A stretch of DNA of 64,000 bases from Hyphomicrobiales bacterium (GCA_003228955.1 QIGN01000165.1:1-64000), one strand, 5' to 3'. Positions 27,330 through 37,895 are shown, numbered from the stretch's first letter. The notes: generated from the letters alone by a model not told the origin. Numbers and translations: made by a program.

Positions 27330-30300
27330 ATGGCGCGAGATCTTCTCAAACTGGCGAAACGAGGACGGGCCCTGGTCGAGTTGCCGGCGCAGAAGGGCCG
27401 TCAGCTCTTGCGCCAGGTTCCCAAGCCCATACAACTCGGGCTGGGTATTCTGTCCCGGCGTTCGCTTTTACTTACTTTGGAAATTTTTGCCGGCCTGTTC
27501 GTCGTCGGATCGGTGATGCTTGCGCTTTCCTATGGCCGTCTCAATAAGGGGCCGCTGTCGCTTTCAGGCCTGGTGCCGATTCTGGAAAATGCAATCAACA
27601 GCGAACTGGCGGATGCCGAACTCAGGATCAAGATTGACGATGCGGTTCTGAAACGGGCTGAAGACGGCCCTGGGGTCAATTTCAGGTTGCAGAATATTCG
27701 CCTTATAGACAAACAGGACGCGGTTGTCGCACAGGCGCCGCAGGCGGCGATCGGCCTGAGCGGACGCGCCCTGCTGTCGGGGCGGATCGCTCCGGGAAGC
27801 GTTGATTTTATCGGGCCGCGGCTGCTTCTGTTTAAAAGCAAGGAAGGCGGGTTGTCACTTTCCTTTTCGCGCGGTGAGGCCTCCAGACCGCCCGGTGCAA
27901 ATTCGCCCGGCCGTGTTGGCGAGAAACAGAATGTTACCCCGGGCATTGCGATTGTCGCGCCTTCCAGGAGTATCGATCTTGCGCCCACGATCGTCGCGGC
28001 TTTCGATCAGGCGCGCAAAAGAAAGACAGCGAGTGCATATCTGAGCCGGTTTGGAGTGCGTGACGCGGTTGTTATTTTCGATCAACTCGGCAAGCAGAGC
28101 TACTGGCAGGTTCCGGATTTTTCCATCGATCTGGAGCACAAGAAAAAAACCAGCATCATTCTGGGTGGAGGCAAGATTTCCTCAACCAGGGGACCCTGGA
28201 AATTCAATTTCCGTACCGTGCAGTCCTCCAAACGTAACCGGCTCACCTTCAACGCGCTTATCGAAGATCTGGTTCCCTCCGGCCTGGCGGCCAACTTCCC
28301 CGAATTTCGCGCGCTGGAAGCGGTCGACATGCCGCTTTCAGCGGAAACCAGCATTCACCTGTCGACCAGCGGTGCGTTGCTGGGCGCTGATGCAAAGGTC
28401 CGTTTGGGGGCGGGGCGGATCACCGTTCCCTGGGACCGCAGGCGGCCAATGGAGATAGACTCGGCGGACCTGCAAGTGCGCTATGAGGCCAAAAAAGACC
28501 GCTTCGAAATTCTTCCCTCGAAAATGGCCTGGGGAAAGAGCTATGCTGTCATCTCGGGTGCGTTCAGCCGGGTTGCAGGTCAAAATGGCGGGGAGGTCTG
28601 GGCATTTGACCTGAAAGCCGACGATGCTGTTCTGGCAGCCGAGCAATTTGGACTGCCGCCAGTGCGCGTTCAAAACTGGTCGGCCAAGGGAACCATAGAC
28701 AAGAAAACCGGGCGCCTTGTGCTTGAACGGTTCGTTATTCAGCTCGACGGCGCATCAGTTGAGTTCAGCGGTACGATCACCGATGCGCCGGGTTCGCCCG
28801 AAATCAAAATTTCCGGCAAGTTGAGTTCCATGCCACTGGCTTCGCTCATACAGCTATGGCCGAAATTCCTCGTCAGTGGCGCTCGCGAATGGGTCGGCGA
28901 GCGCGTCAGTGCCGGTCAAATCTCCGGCGGGTCATTCCAGGTCGATGTAAAGGCCGGGGAATTGGCTGAGTTGGCGCGGGGCGGGGATATCGCCGATTCC
29001 GCCGTGACCGTGGAGCTCGCCGCCACGGGGCTCGAGATTGAGTACATCAAAGGCATGCCACCCCTTCAGACCGGTGACGCGACCTTGCGGATCAATGGCC
29101 GGCGGATGTCGTTCGAAGCCCCCGACGGGTCGGTTTTGCTGCCAAGCGGCAAACGGATGATGATGAGCAAGGGGCGTCTCACCGTCGATGATTTGCGGAC
29201 TGATCCGGAGATTGCCCAGGTTGAGTTCAATACCCGGGGACCGGCCGAGGCCATGCTGGAACTTCTGGATCACGAGCCACTTGGCTATGCGCGTGAAGCG
29301 GGCCTCAAGCCCTCGGATATCAGCGGCAGGACCACAGGCAGCTTCAAACTCGAATTGCCAATGATCAACTCTCTGGAGTTCAACCAGGTCAAGCTGAACG
29401 GCCGCGTCAAACTGGATGATGCTTTCTCCGACGGTGCGTTTGGCGGGGCCAAGGTGGCGGAGGGTGAAATCACATTCAACGTCACCGAAAAGGCGCTGGC
29501 GGCAGATGGCGATCTCCTTGTCAACGGTGTGCCGGCAGTGGTGAACTGGCAGCGGATTTTCGATGCGCCGCGCGACAGACAGCCGGGGTTGCGGCTCAGT
29601 GCGGTTCTCGATGAGGCAGCACGGGAAAAGCTGGGCCTGAAGCTTAACCACATGCTGCGCGGGCCGGTGCCGACTGTCGTGTCCATTGATCAGCTGCCAT
29701 CTGAAGGAAGACCGAATAAAATACAGGTTCAGGCGGATCTTGGCAGCGCGGAGCTTGTTCTCGCCAATGTGGGATGGCGTAAGCCCAGAGGGCGCGCGGC
29801 GGTGCTCGGGTTTGACATTGGTCAGGGTGTGGAGGGCAATACAGAACTACAGAATTTCCGGATAATCGGCGATGACATCGCCATCGACGGATGGATATCG
29901 CTGGGCGCCGACAATTGGCCCAACGCTTTCTATTTTCCCGATTTCTCTTTCAATGTGATTACCGATCTGGAAGTGCGCGGCAAGTTGCGTGCCGACGATG
30001 TCTGGGAGGTGCGGGCCGAGGGGCCAGCCTATGACGGGCGGCAGTTTTTCCGCTCCATGTTCTCCGCAGGCCAGTTGGCCGACGACAAGGGCCCGGATTC
30101 GTTCAACAAGGCCGGCCTTGAACTGACTGCGCGTATCGGCGCCATGGTCGGGTTTTTCGATACGACCGTGAAGGACATTTCCATTGATCTGGTGAAACAG
30201 GCCGGCGGGCGTCTGGTGGCTCTGAATGCGAAGGGACGTCTGAACGGCAAGGGAAATATTGCCGTAAGGCTGGTGGACGGCGGCCAGAACGAACGCGTTG

Positions 30301-31001
30301 TGCTGGCGGAAAGTGAAGATGCCGGGGCGGCGTTCAGGCTGGTCGGGTTTTATCCGCGCATGGAAGGTGGTGAGGCCTCGCTGAAGGTCACCCTGGATGC
30401 GGTGGGGCTTGCCGAAAAGACCGGAACATTATGGGCCAAGGACTTCACCGTTTTGGGAGACCGGGTCATATCGGAAGTAATCTCCAACGTATCTGACGAT
30501 CCAGGCGCAACTTTTGGCCAGCCGGATGATCGCAGGCGGGTTACGCGGCGCCAGCGCATACCTTTCAAACAGCTCGAGGTCCAGTTTTCAGTGGGAAGCG
30601 GGCAATTCATACTGCACAAAGCCTTTGTCAACGGGCCGCAACTGGGGGCTACACTGCGCGGAAAAGTCGACATCAAGAACAATATTGTCGATCTGGGCGG
30701 GACCTTCATACCCCTCTACGGGTTGAACTCGGCGCTGGGCTCGATCCCCATCATCGGCAATCTCCTGGTTGGCCGTCGCGGTGAAGGCATTGTGGGGATC
30801 ACTTTTGCAGTCAAGGGACCGGCGGCGGACCCGCGCGTGCTGGTCAATCCGGTTTCGATTGTGGCGCCGGGCATCTTCCGGTACATCTTCGAGTTTACTG
30901 GCCGGACACCGAATACTTTTCCGCAAGGCGCCGGGCGCCGGGCGGCGCCCCAACCGCCTGTAAGTCCGTTTGACCCCGACCGCTTTGGTTCAGCGAATTA
31001 A
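27330..31001 (+). CDS. Giant AsmA/YhdP-like envelope protein (DUF3971 and AsmA C-terminal domain)
   Basis: 1,223 residues from ATG 27330 (ACGGGAA just upstream). Basic cytoplasmic start, one transmembrane helix (~residues 50-70), then a very long periplasmic beta-rich region with alternating hydrophobic residues, and a C-terminal AsmA-type end with L-G-G-T-F-I-P-L-Y-G-L-N and I-P-I-I-G-N-L-L. YhdP/TamB/AsmA relatives form hydrophobic-groove bridges that carry phospholipids from inner to outer membrane; this role is inferred from family. Ends 16 bp from the tyrS stop on the other strand. Confidence 0.9.
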   Translation: MARDLLKLAKRGRALVELPAQKGRQLLRQVPKPIQLGLGILSRRSLLLTLEIFAGLFVVGSVMLALSYGRLNKGPLSLSGLVPILENAINSELADAELRIKIDDAVLKRAEDGPGVNFRLQNIRLIDKQDAVVAQAPQAAIGLSGRALLSGRIAPGSVDFIGPRLLLFKSKEGGLSLSFSRGEASRPPGANSPGRVGEKQNVTPGIAIVAPSRSIDLAPTIVAAFDQARKRKTASAYLSRFGVRDAVVIFDQLGKQSYWQVPDFSIDLEHKKKTSIILGGGKISSTRGPWKFNFRTVQSSKRNRLTFNALIEDLVPSGLAANFPEFRALEAVDMPLSAETSIHLSTSGALLGADAKVRLGAGRITVPWDRRRPMEIDSADLQVRYEAKKDRFEILPSKMAWGKSYAVISGAFSRVAGQNGGEVWAFDLKADDAVLAAEQFGLPPVRVQNWSAKGTIDKKTGRLVLERFVIQLDGASVEFSGTITDAPGSPEIKISGKLSSMPLASLIQLWPKFLVSGAREWVGERVSAGQISGGSFQVDVKAGELAELARGGDIADSAVTVELAATGLEIEYIKGMPPLQTGDATLRINGRRMSFEAPDGSVLLPSGKRMMMSKGRLTVDDLRTDPEIAQVEFNTRGPAEAMLELLDHEPLGYAREAGLKPSDISGRTTGSFKLELPMINSLEFNQVKLNGRVKLDDAFSDGAFGGAKVAEGEITFNVTEKALAADGDLLVNGVPAVVNWQRIFDAPRDRQPGLRLSAVLDEAAREKLGLKLNHMLRGPVPTVVSIDQLPSEGRPNKIQVQADLGSAELVLANVGWRKPRGRAAVLGFDIGQGVEGNTELQNFRIIGDDIAIDGWISLGADNWPNAFYFPDFSFNVITDLEVRGKLRADDVWEVRAEGPAYDGRQFFRSMFSAGQLADDKGPDSFNKAGLELTARIGAMVGFFDTTVKDISIDLVKQAGGRLVALNAKGRLNGKGNIAVRLVDGGQNERVVLAESEDAGAAFRLVGFYPRMEGGEASLKVTLDAVGLAEKTGTLWAKDFTVLGDRVISEVISNVSDDPGATFGQPDDRRRVTRRQRIPFKQLEVQFSVGSGQFILHKAFVNGPQLGATLRGKVDIKNNIVDLGGTFIPLYGLNSALGSIPIIGNLLVGRRGEGIVGITFAVKGPAADPRVLVNPVSIVAPGIFRYIFEFTGRTPNTFPQGAGRRAAPQPPVSPFDPDRFGSAN

Positions 31002-31017
31002 ACAGGGCCGGTGGTGC

Positions 31018-32256
31018 TTATCCCGGCCGGACGATAACGTGACGTTTTTTGCCAAGGGACAGCCTTAGGGCTCCGTCATCTGAAAAGTCCGCCGCACTGA
31101 TGCTGTAGCGGGGATCGGAAATGCGCCCGCCGTTAATTGAAATGGCGTTGTTGGCGACTGCGCGCCTGGCTTCGCTGTTGCTCGCGGCAAGACCCGCTTC
31201 GACAACAAGCGTCAGGATGCCGATACCCTCCTTCGCTGTCAATTTGGGCAGTCCCTCCGCCATTGTCCCCTGCTCGAAGGTTTCGCGCGCGGTTTTTTGC
31301 GCCTCTTCGGCAGCCTCGTTCCCATGCGCAAGAGCGGTCGCCTGCGTCGCCAGGACTTTTTTCGCTTCGTTGATCTCCGCGCCTTCGAGTTGCCCGAGCC
31401 GGGCGATCTCTTCTAAAGGCAGTTCCGTGAACAGCCGCAGGAAACGCCCGACATCAGCGTCTTCGGTATTGCGCCAATATTGCCAATAGTCGTAAGCGGA
31501 GAGCATGTCGGCGTTGAGCCAGACGGCGCCGGCGGCCGTCTTGCCCATTTTGGCGCCCGATGAAGTGGTGAGCAGCGCGGTGGTTAAACCATGGAGTTCC
31601 GCGCCCTCGACCCGGCGGCCCAATTCCATGCCGTTGACGATGTTGCCCCATTGGTCCGAGCCGCCCATCTGCAAGATACAGTTGTACCGGCGATAGAGCT
31701 CCAGGAAATCATATGCCTGGAGAATCATATAGTTGAATTCCAGGAAGGTGAGGGGTTGCTCGCGGTTCAGCCGCTGTTTCACCGAATCGAAACTGAGCAT
31801 CCGGTTGATCGTGAAGTGCCGGCCATAATCGCGCAGGAAATCGATGTAGTTGAGCTGCCCGAGCCAGTCGGCGTTATTGACCATCATCGCATCGGTTGGC
31901 CCGTCGCCAAAAGTGAGGAAGCGGGAAAAGACATCACGGATACCGGTCATGTTGGCGGCGATGTCGTCGTCGCTCAGCAATTGCCGCGATTCATCCTTGC
32001 CCGACGGATCCCCGACCCTGGTTGTTCCGCCGCCCATGAGCACAATTGGCTTGTGCCCGCTCTGCTGGAGCTTGCGCAGCATCATGATCCCGAGCAGGCT
32101 TCCGGCATGGAGGCTGGGCGCGGTACAGTCGAAACCGATATAGGCGCAAATCGGACCCTTGAGCGCGGCGGAATCGAGGGCTGTTTCGTCCGTGCATTGA
32201 TGAAGGTAACCCCGTTCGGAGAGGGCTTTGAGAAATTCGGATTTATATGCGGTCAT
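31018..32256 (-). CDS. tyrS: Tyrosyl-tRNA synthetase
   Basis: Charges tRNA-Tyr. 412 residues from ATG 32256; the open frame extends further upstream but conservation starts here. Class I signature region P-S-L-H-A-G-S (HIGH equivalent), tyrosine pocket Y-x-x-M-Q-A-Y-D, G-G-S-D-Q-W-G-N-I, and K-M-G-K-T as the KMSKS motif. C-terminal S4 RNA-binding domain (~residues 345-410) with S-N-S-E-A-R-R-A-V. Divergent from anmK, a common alphaproteobacterial arrangement. Confidence 0.97.
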   Translation of the reverse strand: MTAYKSEFLKALSERGYLHQCTDETALDSAALKGPICAYIGFDCTAPSLHAGSLLGIMMLRKLQQSGHKPIVLMGGGTTRVGDPSGKDESRQLLSDDDIAANMTGIRDVFSRFLTFGDGPTDAMMVNNADWLGQLNYIDFLRDYGRHFTINRMLSFDSVKQRLNREQPLTFLEFNYMILQAYDFLELYRRYNCILQMGGSDQWGNIVNGMELGRRVEGAELHGLTTALLTTSSGAKMGKTAAGAVWLNADMLSAYDYWQYWRNTEDADVGRFLRLFTELPLEEIARLGQLEGAEINEAKKVLATQATALAHGNEAAEEAQKTARETFEQGTMAEGLPKLTAKEGIGILTLVVEAGLAASNSEARRAVANNAISINGGRISDPRYSISAADFSDDGALRLSLGKKRHVIVRPG

Positions 32257-32361
32257 GGGCAATGAATCAGGGCAGGGTCGCCCGGGTCTTGAATGAGCAT
32301 GGACTTTAGCGCGATGTATCAGGTTTGAACGGGAAATGCACACTCCTGTGTGGGGGAAAAT

Positions 32362-33468
32362 ATGACAAGGGTGTATCGCGCGATAGGATTGATGAGCGGT
32401 ACGTCGATGGATGGGGTCGATGTCACGCTGATCGAGAGCGATGGGGAGACGGTTTTGCGCCGGGCGTCGGGGTTGCTTCAGCCCTATGGCGATGAAATCC
32501 GCGAACTGATCGCGCGCGCTGCCGAAGCAGCCAGTGAGTTGAATGACAGACGGGCGCGTCCCAATCCGGTTGCTGACGCGGAAGCCGCCGTCACCCAGGC
32601 CCATATCGATGCGGTCCGTGCTTATCTTACCGCCCATGAGATTCCGCCTTCGGATATCGATGTTATGGGGTTTCACGGCCAGACGCTGCTGCACCGCCCC
32701 CATGAGGCGCTGACCATCCAGATCGGGGACGGCGCGATGCTGGCCCGGGGGTTGGGCGTAAATGTGGTCCACGATCTGCGCGCCAACGATATGGCGCATG
32801 GCGGGCAGGGCGCGCCACTGGTGCCGGTTTATCATCAGGCGCTGGTGCGGGGGGCCGGGCTGAAATTACCCGTCGCGGTGGTCAATATTGGCGGGGTGGC
32901 CAATGTGACCTGGATTGGAGCGGGTGGCGAAATGCTGGCCTTCGATACCGGCCCGGGCAATGCGATGCTGGATGACTGGATAGCCGCGCGGACACATCGG
33001 CGGATGGACGAGGGTGGCGCCATCGCGCGCGCGGGGCAGGTCGATACCAAGGTGTTGCACGCTCTCTTAAGCTCTTCTTATTTCGAACAAAAGCCACCTA
33101 AATCACTGGACAGAAATGATTTTTCACTTTCCAGAATTTCAGACCTTAGTATGGAAAATGGCGCTGCGACACTCACGGCCTTTGCCGCTCATGCGCTGGC
33201 CCGCTCGCGCGAGCACATGCCTGAGAGCCCAGCCGAATGGATCATTTGCGGGGGAGGTGTACATAATCCAACCTTGATGTCGGCCGTGCGAAGCCTGGTG
33301 AACACGCCGGTGCGCGCGGCCGATGATCTGGGCTGGTCGGGGGCATTTATGGAAGCCGAAGCATTTGCGTTTCTGGCGATCCGGTCCCTGCGCGGATTGC
33401 CGCTCACCTATCCCGGCACGACCGGGGTTGCCGAACCGGTAACAGGCGGCGTCTTGTCCGCCGCTTAA
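32362..33468 (+). CDS. anmK: Anhydro-N-acetylmuramic acid kinase
   Basis: Phosphorylates and opens 1,6-anhydro-MurNAc during peptidoglycan recycling. 368 residues from ATG 32362 with GGGGGA upstream (GTG 32350 is in frame but less likely). Motifs: [12 protein letters not shown] phosphate-binding loop, G-F-H-G-Q-T, G-G-x-A-N-V-T, [10 protein letters not shown] and C-G-G-G-V-H-N. Its stop overlaps the stop of the convergent hydrolase by 4 bp (33465-33468). Works in the same pathway as the NagZ-like enzyme at 53.3 kb. Confidence 0.96.
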   Translation: MTRVYRAIGLMSGTSMDGVDVTLIESDGETVLRRASGLLQPYGDEIRELIARAAEAASELNDRRARPNPVADAEAAVTQAHIDAVRAYLTAHEIPPSDIDVMGFHGQTLLHRPHEALTIQIGDGAMLARGLGVNVVHDLRANDMAHGGQGAPLVPVYHQALVRGAGLKLPVAVVNIGGVANVTWIGAGGEMLAFDTGPGNAMLDDWIAARTHRRMDEGGAIARAGQVDTKVLHALLSSSYFEQKPPKSLDRNDFSLSRISDLSMENGAATLTAFAAHALARSREHMPESPAEWIICGGGVHNPTLMSAVRSLVNTPVRAADDLGWSGAFMEAEAFAFLAIRSLRGLPLTYPGTTGVAEPVTGGVLSAA

Positions 33469-34127
33469 GCTGTGGAACCTTCGCCGTTGTTGTTCAGCCG
33501 GGAGTCCAGATAGGTGTCGATCTGCTCCATCAGCACATCCACGTGATTTTCAAAGAAATGATTGGCCTTCGGGACAACCTGATGGTCGATGATGACGCCC
33601 TTTTGAGTCTTCAGCCGTTCCACCAGTCCTATGACATCCTCGGTCGATACCACGCGGTCTTCGCCGCCGTTGATCATGAGGCCGGATGAGGGGCAGGGGG
33701 CCAGGAAGCTGAAGTCATAAAGGTTGGCAGGAGGGGCGACCGAAATGAATCCCGCGATCTCCGGGCGGCGCATCAGCAGCTGCATCGAAATCCACGCGCC
33801 GAAGGAAACGCCGGCAATCCAGCAAAATCTTGATTCCGGATTATAGCCCTGCATCCAGTCGAGTGCGCTCGCCGCGTCCGACAACTCTCCCGCGCCATTG
33901 TCGAACAGCCCCTGGCTGCGGCCGACACCGCGAAAATTGAACCGCAGCACCGAGAAATTGCGGCGCACGAATGTGTAATACAGCTGGTAGACGATCTGAT
34001 TGTTCATCGTTCCGCCGAATTGCGGGTGCGGATGCAGGATTATGGCGACCGGCGCGTCAGATTGCGGTACGTGATGGTAGCGCGCCTCGATACGTCCTGC
34101 TGGACCGCTAAATATGACTTCTGGCAT
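33465..34127 (-). CDS. Alpha/beta hydrolase (small dienelactone-hydrolase-like)
   Basis: 220 residues from ATG 34127. H-P-H-P-x-x-G-G oxyanion region, R-F-N-F-R-G-V-G-R-S, the nucleophile elbow G-V-S-F-G-A (Ser ~108), Asp in G-G-E-D-R-V-V, and a catalytic His in P-K-A-N-H-F-F. This group (YcjY/PF00561-like cytosolic hydrolases) has no defined physiological substrate. Frequently adjacent to the suf/isc cluster in alphaproteobacteria; here it is divergent from iscR, sharing the 285-bp control region. Confidence 0.9.
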   Translation of the reverse strand: MPEVIFSGPAGRIEARYHHVPQSDAPVAIILHPHPQFGGTMNNQIVYQLYYTFVRRNFSVLRFNFRGVGRSQGLFDNGAGELSDAASALDWMQGYNPESRFCWIAGVSFGAWISMQLLMRRPEIAGFISVAPPANLYDFSFLAPCPSSGLMINGGEDRVVSTEDVIGLVERLKTQKGVIIDHQVVPKANHFFENHVDVLMEQIDTYLDSRLNNNGEGSTA

Positions 34128-34237
34128 GAAACCCCGATGACCTGAACGCTATGGCCAGCTCGCTTTTTGAGGGCTGGCGCGGGCGTTGCGCGACATGTCT
34201 TGTTGATCGTTGTGAGTTGTTCCTTTGGACCCGGAGA

Positions 34238-34262
34238 ATACTTGACTCCAGTACTCAGGTAT
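34238..34262 (+). promoter_or_regulatory. IscR-type operator in front of the suf operon
   Basis: An imperfect palindrome, ATACTTGACT (34238-34247), CCAGT, ACTCAGGTAT (34253-34262); 8 of 10 arm positions are complementary. Layout matches type 1 IscR sites (ATA...TGACT, spacer, AGTCA...TAT). It overlaps the -35 box and spacer of the promoter, so holo-IscR would repress the operon. Confidence 0.75.
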
Positions 34263-34270
34263 TTTATACA
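34242..34270 (+). promoter_or_regulatory. Sigma70-type promoter of the iscR-suf operon
   Basis: TTGACT (34242-34247), 17-bp spacer, TATACA (34265-34270). This is a near-consensus housekeeping promoter about 140 bp ahead of the iscR start. Confidence 0.75.
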
Positions 34271-34412
34271 CCTTGTTTAGAATTAGAATGGTTCAAAATT
34301 AGAGTTTCATCGCTGCCAATTGCCGCAAGCGACCGCGCTTCATAACACAGCCATGGGGGGCGGGCGCAAGTGGTGGATGCGAAACCGTGACCGTGTTGAA
34401 TTTGGGTGAGTC

Positions 34413-34901
34413 ATGCAACTGAGTTCCAAAGGACGCTACGCCGTTATGGCGATGGCCGATCTGGCCAAGAACTCGAACGGCGAAGTCCTGTCCCTGGCGG
34501 CGATCTCCGCGCGTCAACAACTCTCCCTGAGCTATCTTGAGCAACTGTTCGCGAAGTTGCGGCGCGCCGGTCTGGTCGAGAGTGCGCGCGGTCCGGGCGG
34601 CGGATACCGCCTGGCGTCGGATGTCCAGGACATCACCATTTCGCACATCATGACGGCCGTCGAGGAACCGGTGAGAATGACGCGGTGTCATCTGGAAGAT
34701 ATAGGCGGTTGTGTCGGTGATGCCCGTTGTCTCACCCACGATTTGTGGCGCGCATTGGGAGACCACATTGTCGATTTTCTGGGAAATGTCACTCTTGGCG
34801 ATGTGATCGACAATGCCGGGGCGAAGCAATCTGTCCAGGAGGCCGCGGCAGGATCGCTCTCAGCCGAGGAGGGGCCGCGCAAAGCGGCCGCGGGCCCATG
34901 A
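34413..34901 (+). CDS. iscR: Fe-S cluster assembly regulator IscR (Rrf2 family)
   Basis: Represses Fe-S assembly genes when carrying a [2Fe-2S] cluster. 162 residues from ATG 34413. Winged helix-turn-helix at the N-terminus (M-Q-L-S-S-K-G-R-Y-A-V, S-L-S-Y-L-E-Q-L-F, wing G-P-G-G-G-Y-R-L). Cluster ligands are three cysteines spaced C-x7-C-x5-C followed by x2-H, around residues 90-108, so it should bind a cluster. Ala/Glu-rich C-terminal tail. Its TGA overlaps the ATG of the next gene (ATGA, 34898-34901), so they are translationally coupled. Confidence 0.95.
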   Translation: MQLSSKGRYAVMAMADLAKNSNGEVLSLAAISARQQLSLSYLEQLFAKLRRAGLVESARGPGGGYRLASDVQDITISHIMTAVEEPVRMTRCHLEDIGGCVGDARCLTHDLWRALGDHIVDFLGNVTLGDVIDNAGAKQSVQEAAAGSLSAEEGPRKAAAGP

Positions 34902-36052
34902 GCACGCGTATTTATCTCGACTATAATGCGACCGCGCCGACGCGCGCCGAGGCCCGTAGCGCAGTGGCGCAGGCGCTTGAGTTGCACGGCAACCCTTCAT
35001 CGGTGCATGAGGAAGGGCGCCGGGTCCGCGCACTGGTTGAAGCCGCGCGCGGAAAGGTCGCATCCCTTGTGGGCGCCGACCCCAGAAACGTCATTTTCAC
35101 CAGCGGCGGAACGGAGGCCAACGTAACCGCCCTTTCGCCCCTGAATGTGGACCCTGACGCGCCTGACGGCGTGCTGTGCTTCATGTCGGAAATTGAGCAT
35201 CCCTCCGTTCTGGCATTTGGCCGGTTTGCCCCCGATGCTATCCGCTTCATTGGCGCCACCGGCGACGGGATCATCAATGTCGCGGCGCTTGAACGTGAAA
35301 TCGATGCTCATGACGGGCCCTTCTTGGTCTCGGTCATGGCCGCGAATAATGAGACGGGCGCAATTCAGCCCTTGGCCCGCATTGCCGAGATCGTTCGTGC
35401 CCATGGCGGTATTCTGCATTGCGACGCCGTGCAGGCTGCCGGAAAAATCCCACTCGATATTACCGAACTCGGCGCGCATATGCTGTCGCTTTCGGCGCAC
35501 AAGATCGGCGGTCAGCACGGTGTGGGCGCCCTCGTTCTGGGCGAGGGCATGGCGCGTCTGCCATGTCCCCTGATCGTTGGCGGGGGACAGGAATTTCGCG
35601 CCCGCTCGGGCACCGAAAACGTAGCCGGGATTGCGGGCTTTGGGGCAGCGGCGGAATGCGCGGCGCGCGAATTGGCGAATATGGGCAAACTGGCGGTGCT
35701 GCGCGACCGGCTGGAGGCGGAGATTCTGGCGCGGGCGCCGGATGCCGTTTTCTTTTCACAAGGCGCGCCGCGGCTGCCCAATACGGCGAACTTCGCAGTG
35801 CCCGGCATGAGGGCGGAGACGATTGTCATTGCACTGGATCTTGCGGGAATTGCCGTGAGCGCGGGTGCGTCCTGCTCGTCGGGCAAGGTCGAGCAGTCGC
35901 ATGTGCTCACCGCCATGGGAGCGCCCGCGGATGTGGCGCGCGGCGCCATCCGGATCAGCCTTGGATGGGATACAGGCGAAAAAGAAATCGACACCTTCAT
36001 TGAGGCGTGGAGCGGCATCTACGGGCAATTCGAAAAACGGCAGGCCGCCTGA
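34898..36052 (+). CDS. Cysteine desulfurase (IscS/NifS-like)
   Basis: Supplies sulfur from cysteine to Fe-S assembly. 384 residues; ATG 34898 overlaps the iscR stop. N-terminal Y-L-D-Y-N-A-T-A-P, H-C-D-A-V-Q-A-A-G-K, PLP lysine in S-A-H-K-I-G-G, and the catalytic cysteine in S-A-G-A-S-C-S-S-G, the long-loop group I (IscS/NifS) type. The operon also carries SufS (group II), so two desulfurases of different classes are coexpressed. Confidence 0.95.
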   Translation: MSTRIYLDYNATAPTRAEARSAVAQALELHGNPSSVHEEGRRVRALVEAARGKVASLVGADPRNVIFTSGGTEANVTALSPLNVDPDAPDGVLCFMSEIEHPSVLAFGRFAPDAIRFIGATGDGIINVAALEREIDAHDGPFLVSVMAANNETGAIQPLARIAEIVRAHGGILHCDAVQAAGKIPLDITELGAHMLSLSAHKIGGQHGVGALVLGEGMARLPCPLIVGGGQEFRARSGTENVAGIAGFGAAAECAARELANMGKLAVLRDRLEAEILARAPDAVFFSQGAPRLPNTANFAVPGMRAETIVIALDLAGIAVSAGASCSSGKVEQSHVLTAMGAPADVARGAIRISLGWDTGEKEIDTFIEAWSGIYGQFEKRQAA

Positions 36053-36121
36053 GCGGCGCATATCAGAAATAACGGCCAGGTCAGGGCCAGAGTTTAAGAG
36101 CGATTTGAGAGAGAAACAGAA

Positions 36122-37642
36122 ATGGCAGCAGTTCAGGAAACCGTCGACCACGTCAAGGAGATGGAGGCCGACAAATACAAATACGGCTTCGAGACGGACA
36201 TCGAGACGGTCAAGGCGCCCAAGGGGCTGAATGAGGATATTGTTCGTTTCATTTCCGAGAAAAAGGATGAACCGAAGTGGATGCTCGATTGGCGGCTTGA
36301 TGCGTTTGAGCGTTGGCTGACCATGAAAGAGCCGACATGGTCGCGGGTGCATTACCCCAAGATCGACTTTCAGGACCTTTATTATTATGCCGCGCCAAAA
36401 AGCACCGAAGGCCCCAAGAGCCTCGATGAGGTCGATCCGGAACTTCTGGAGACTTACAAGAAGCTCGGTATTCCGCTCAAGGAACAGGAAATACTCGCCG
36501 GCGTGCGCAAAATGGATGAGCCGAGTGAGCTCGATGAAGCGGCCGGCGGCGAATATGGTTCCGGCCGGGTGGCCATCGATGCGGTGTTCGATTCCGTTTC
36601 CGTGGTTACCACCTTCAAGAAGGAGCTTGCCAAGGCGGGCGTCATTTTCTGCCCCATGTCGGAAGCGGTGCGCGAGCATCCCGAACTGGTGAAGAAATAT
36701 CTGGGGTCCGTGGTGCCGGTGTCGGACAATTTCTACGCGACTCTCAATTCGGCCGTGTTCTCCGATGGCAGCTTTGTCTACATCCCCGAAGGCGTGCGCT
36801 GCCCGATGGAATTGTCCACTTATTTCCGTATCAACGAGAAGCAGACGGGCCAGTTCGAGCGCACGCTCATCATCGCCGACAAGGGTTCCTATGTGAGCTA
36901 TCTTGAGGGCTGCACCGCGCCCATGCGCGATGAGAATCAGCTCCATGCGGCGGTGGTGGAACTGATCGCGCTGGACGATGCGGAGATCAAATATTCCACC
37001 GTCCAGAACTGGTATCCCGGTGACAGGAACGGCGTCGGCGGCGTCTATAATTTCGTCACCAAGCGCGGCGATTGCAGAGGGAAAAATTCCAAGATTTCCT
37101 GGACCCAGGTCGAGACCGGTTCGGCCATTACCTGGAAGTATCCGAGCTGCATCCTGCGCGGTGACAATTCGGTCGGCGAATTTTATTCCATCGCTATTTC
37201 CAACGGTTATCAGCAGGTGGATTCAGGCACCAAGATGATCCATCTGGGCAAGAACACCACCAGCCGGATCATCTCCAAGGGCATCGCCGCGGGGCATAGC
37301 GACAATACCTATCGCGGGCTGGTTTCGGCGCACCGCAAGGCGAGCGGCGCGCGCAACTTCACCGCCTGCGACTCACTGCTTATCGGCAACCAGTGCGGCG
37401 CCCACACGATCCCCTATATCGAAGCCAAGAATTCCTCCGCCACATTCGAACATGAGGCGACCACCTCGAAGATTTCCGAAGATCAGCTGTTCTACTGCCA
37501 GGCGCGCGGCATGAATGAAGAAGAAGCGGTGGCGCTCATTGTCAATGGCTTCGTGCGCGAGGTCATTCAGAAACTGCCGATGGAATTCATGGCCGAGACC
37601 CAGCGTCTGATCGGCATATCCCTGGAGGGTAGCGTTGGATAA
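36122..37642 (+). CDS. sufB: Fe-S cluster assembly scaffold subunit SufB
   Basis: 506 residues, ATG 36122, AGAGAG upstream. Scaffold of the SufBCD complex where nascent [4Fe-4S] clusters form. N-terminal helical region, then a right-handed beta-helix core with conserved [20 protein letters not shown] and the C-terminal functional Cys/Glu region around Q-L-F-Y-C-Q-A-R-G. Normal length. Its last bases overlap the start of a small membrane-protein gene. Confidence 0.98.
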   Translation: MAAVQETVDHVKEMEADKYKYGFETDIETVKAPKGLNEDIVRFISEKKDEPKWMLDWRLDAFERWLTMKEPTWSRVHYPKIDFQDLYYYAAPKSTEGPKSLDEVDPELLETYKKLGIPLKEQEILAGVRKMDEPSELDEAAGGEYGSGRVAIDAVFDSVSVVTTFKKELAKAGVIFCPMSEAVREHPELVKKYLGSVVPVSDNFYATLNSAVFSDGSFVYIPEGVRCPMELSTYFRINEKQTGQFERTLIIADKGSYVSYLEGCTAPMRDENQLHAAVVELIALDDAEIKYSTVQNWYPGDRNGVGGVYNFVTKRGDCRGKNSKISWTQVETGSAITWKYPSCILRGDNSVGEFYSIAISNGYQQVDSGTKMIHLGKNTTSRIISKGIAAGHSDNTYRGLVSAHRKASGARNFTACDSLLIGNQCGAHTIPYIEAKNSSATFEHEATTSKISEDQLFYCQARGMNEEEAVALIVNGFVREVIQKLPMEFMAETQRLIGISLEGSVG

Positions 37643-37850
37643 ACCGGGAAATCTGCGCACGAGAATGCGGGTTCAGATCATCGGCGCGGTGTTTTTCGCC
37701 ATCATCACGATTGGCGAGGCATCAGGCCTTCTCAGGCCCTCTTTCGCCATACCGGTGGGATGGATCATCTACGCCTTGGCGGGCGCGGTCATGGCCTTTC
37801 TGGCCTGGCAGACCTGGCGGAAGATGAATACCGAGACGGGTAAAGGTTAG
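37635..37850 (+). CDS. Small two-helix membrane protein inside the suf operon, function unknown
   Basis: 71 residues. Start TTG 37635 is supported by GGAGGG at 37624-37629, five bases upstream, inside the last codons of sufB (8-bp overlap). Two hydrophobic segments (~residues 12-30 and 40-58) with positive residues at both ends (N-term R-T-R-M-R; C-term W-R-K-M-N). It lies between sufB and sufC, with 45 bp to sufC, so it will be coexpressed and coupled to SufB translation. No known Suf component is a membrane protein; the role is unknown. Confidence 0.75.
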   Translation: MDKPGNLRTRMRVQIIGAVFFAIITIGEASGLLRPSFAIPVGWIIYALAGAVMAFLAWQTWRKMNTETGKG

Positions 37851-37895
37851 AAATTGGCCCCTGGGGGCCGCAGTTCGAGACGGAACAAAAAGAAA

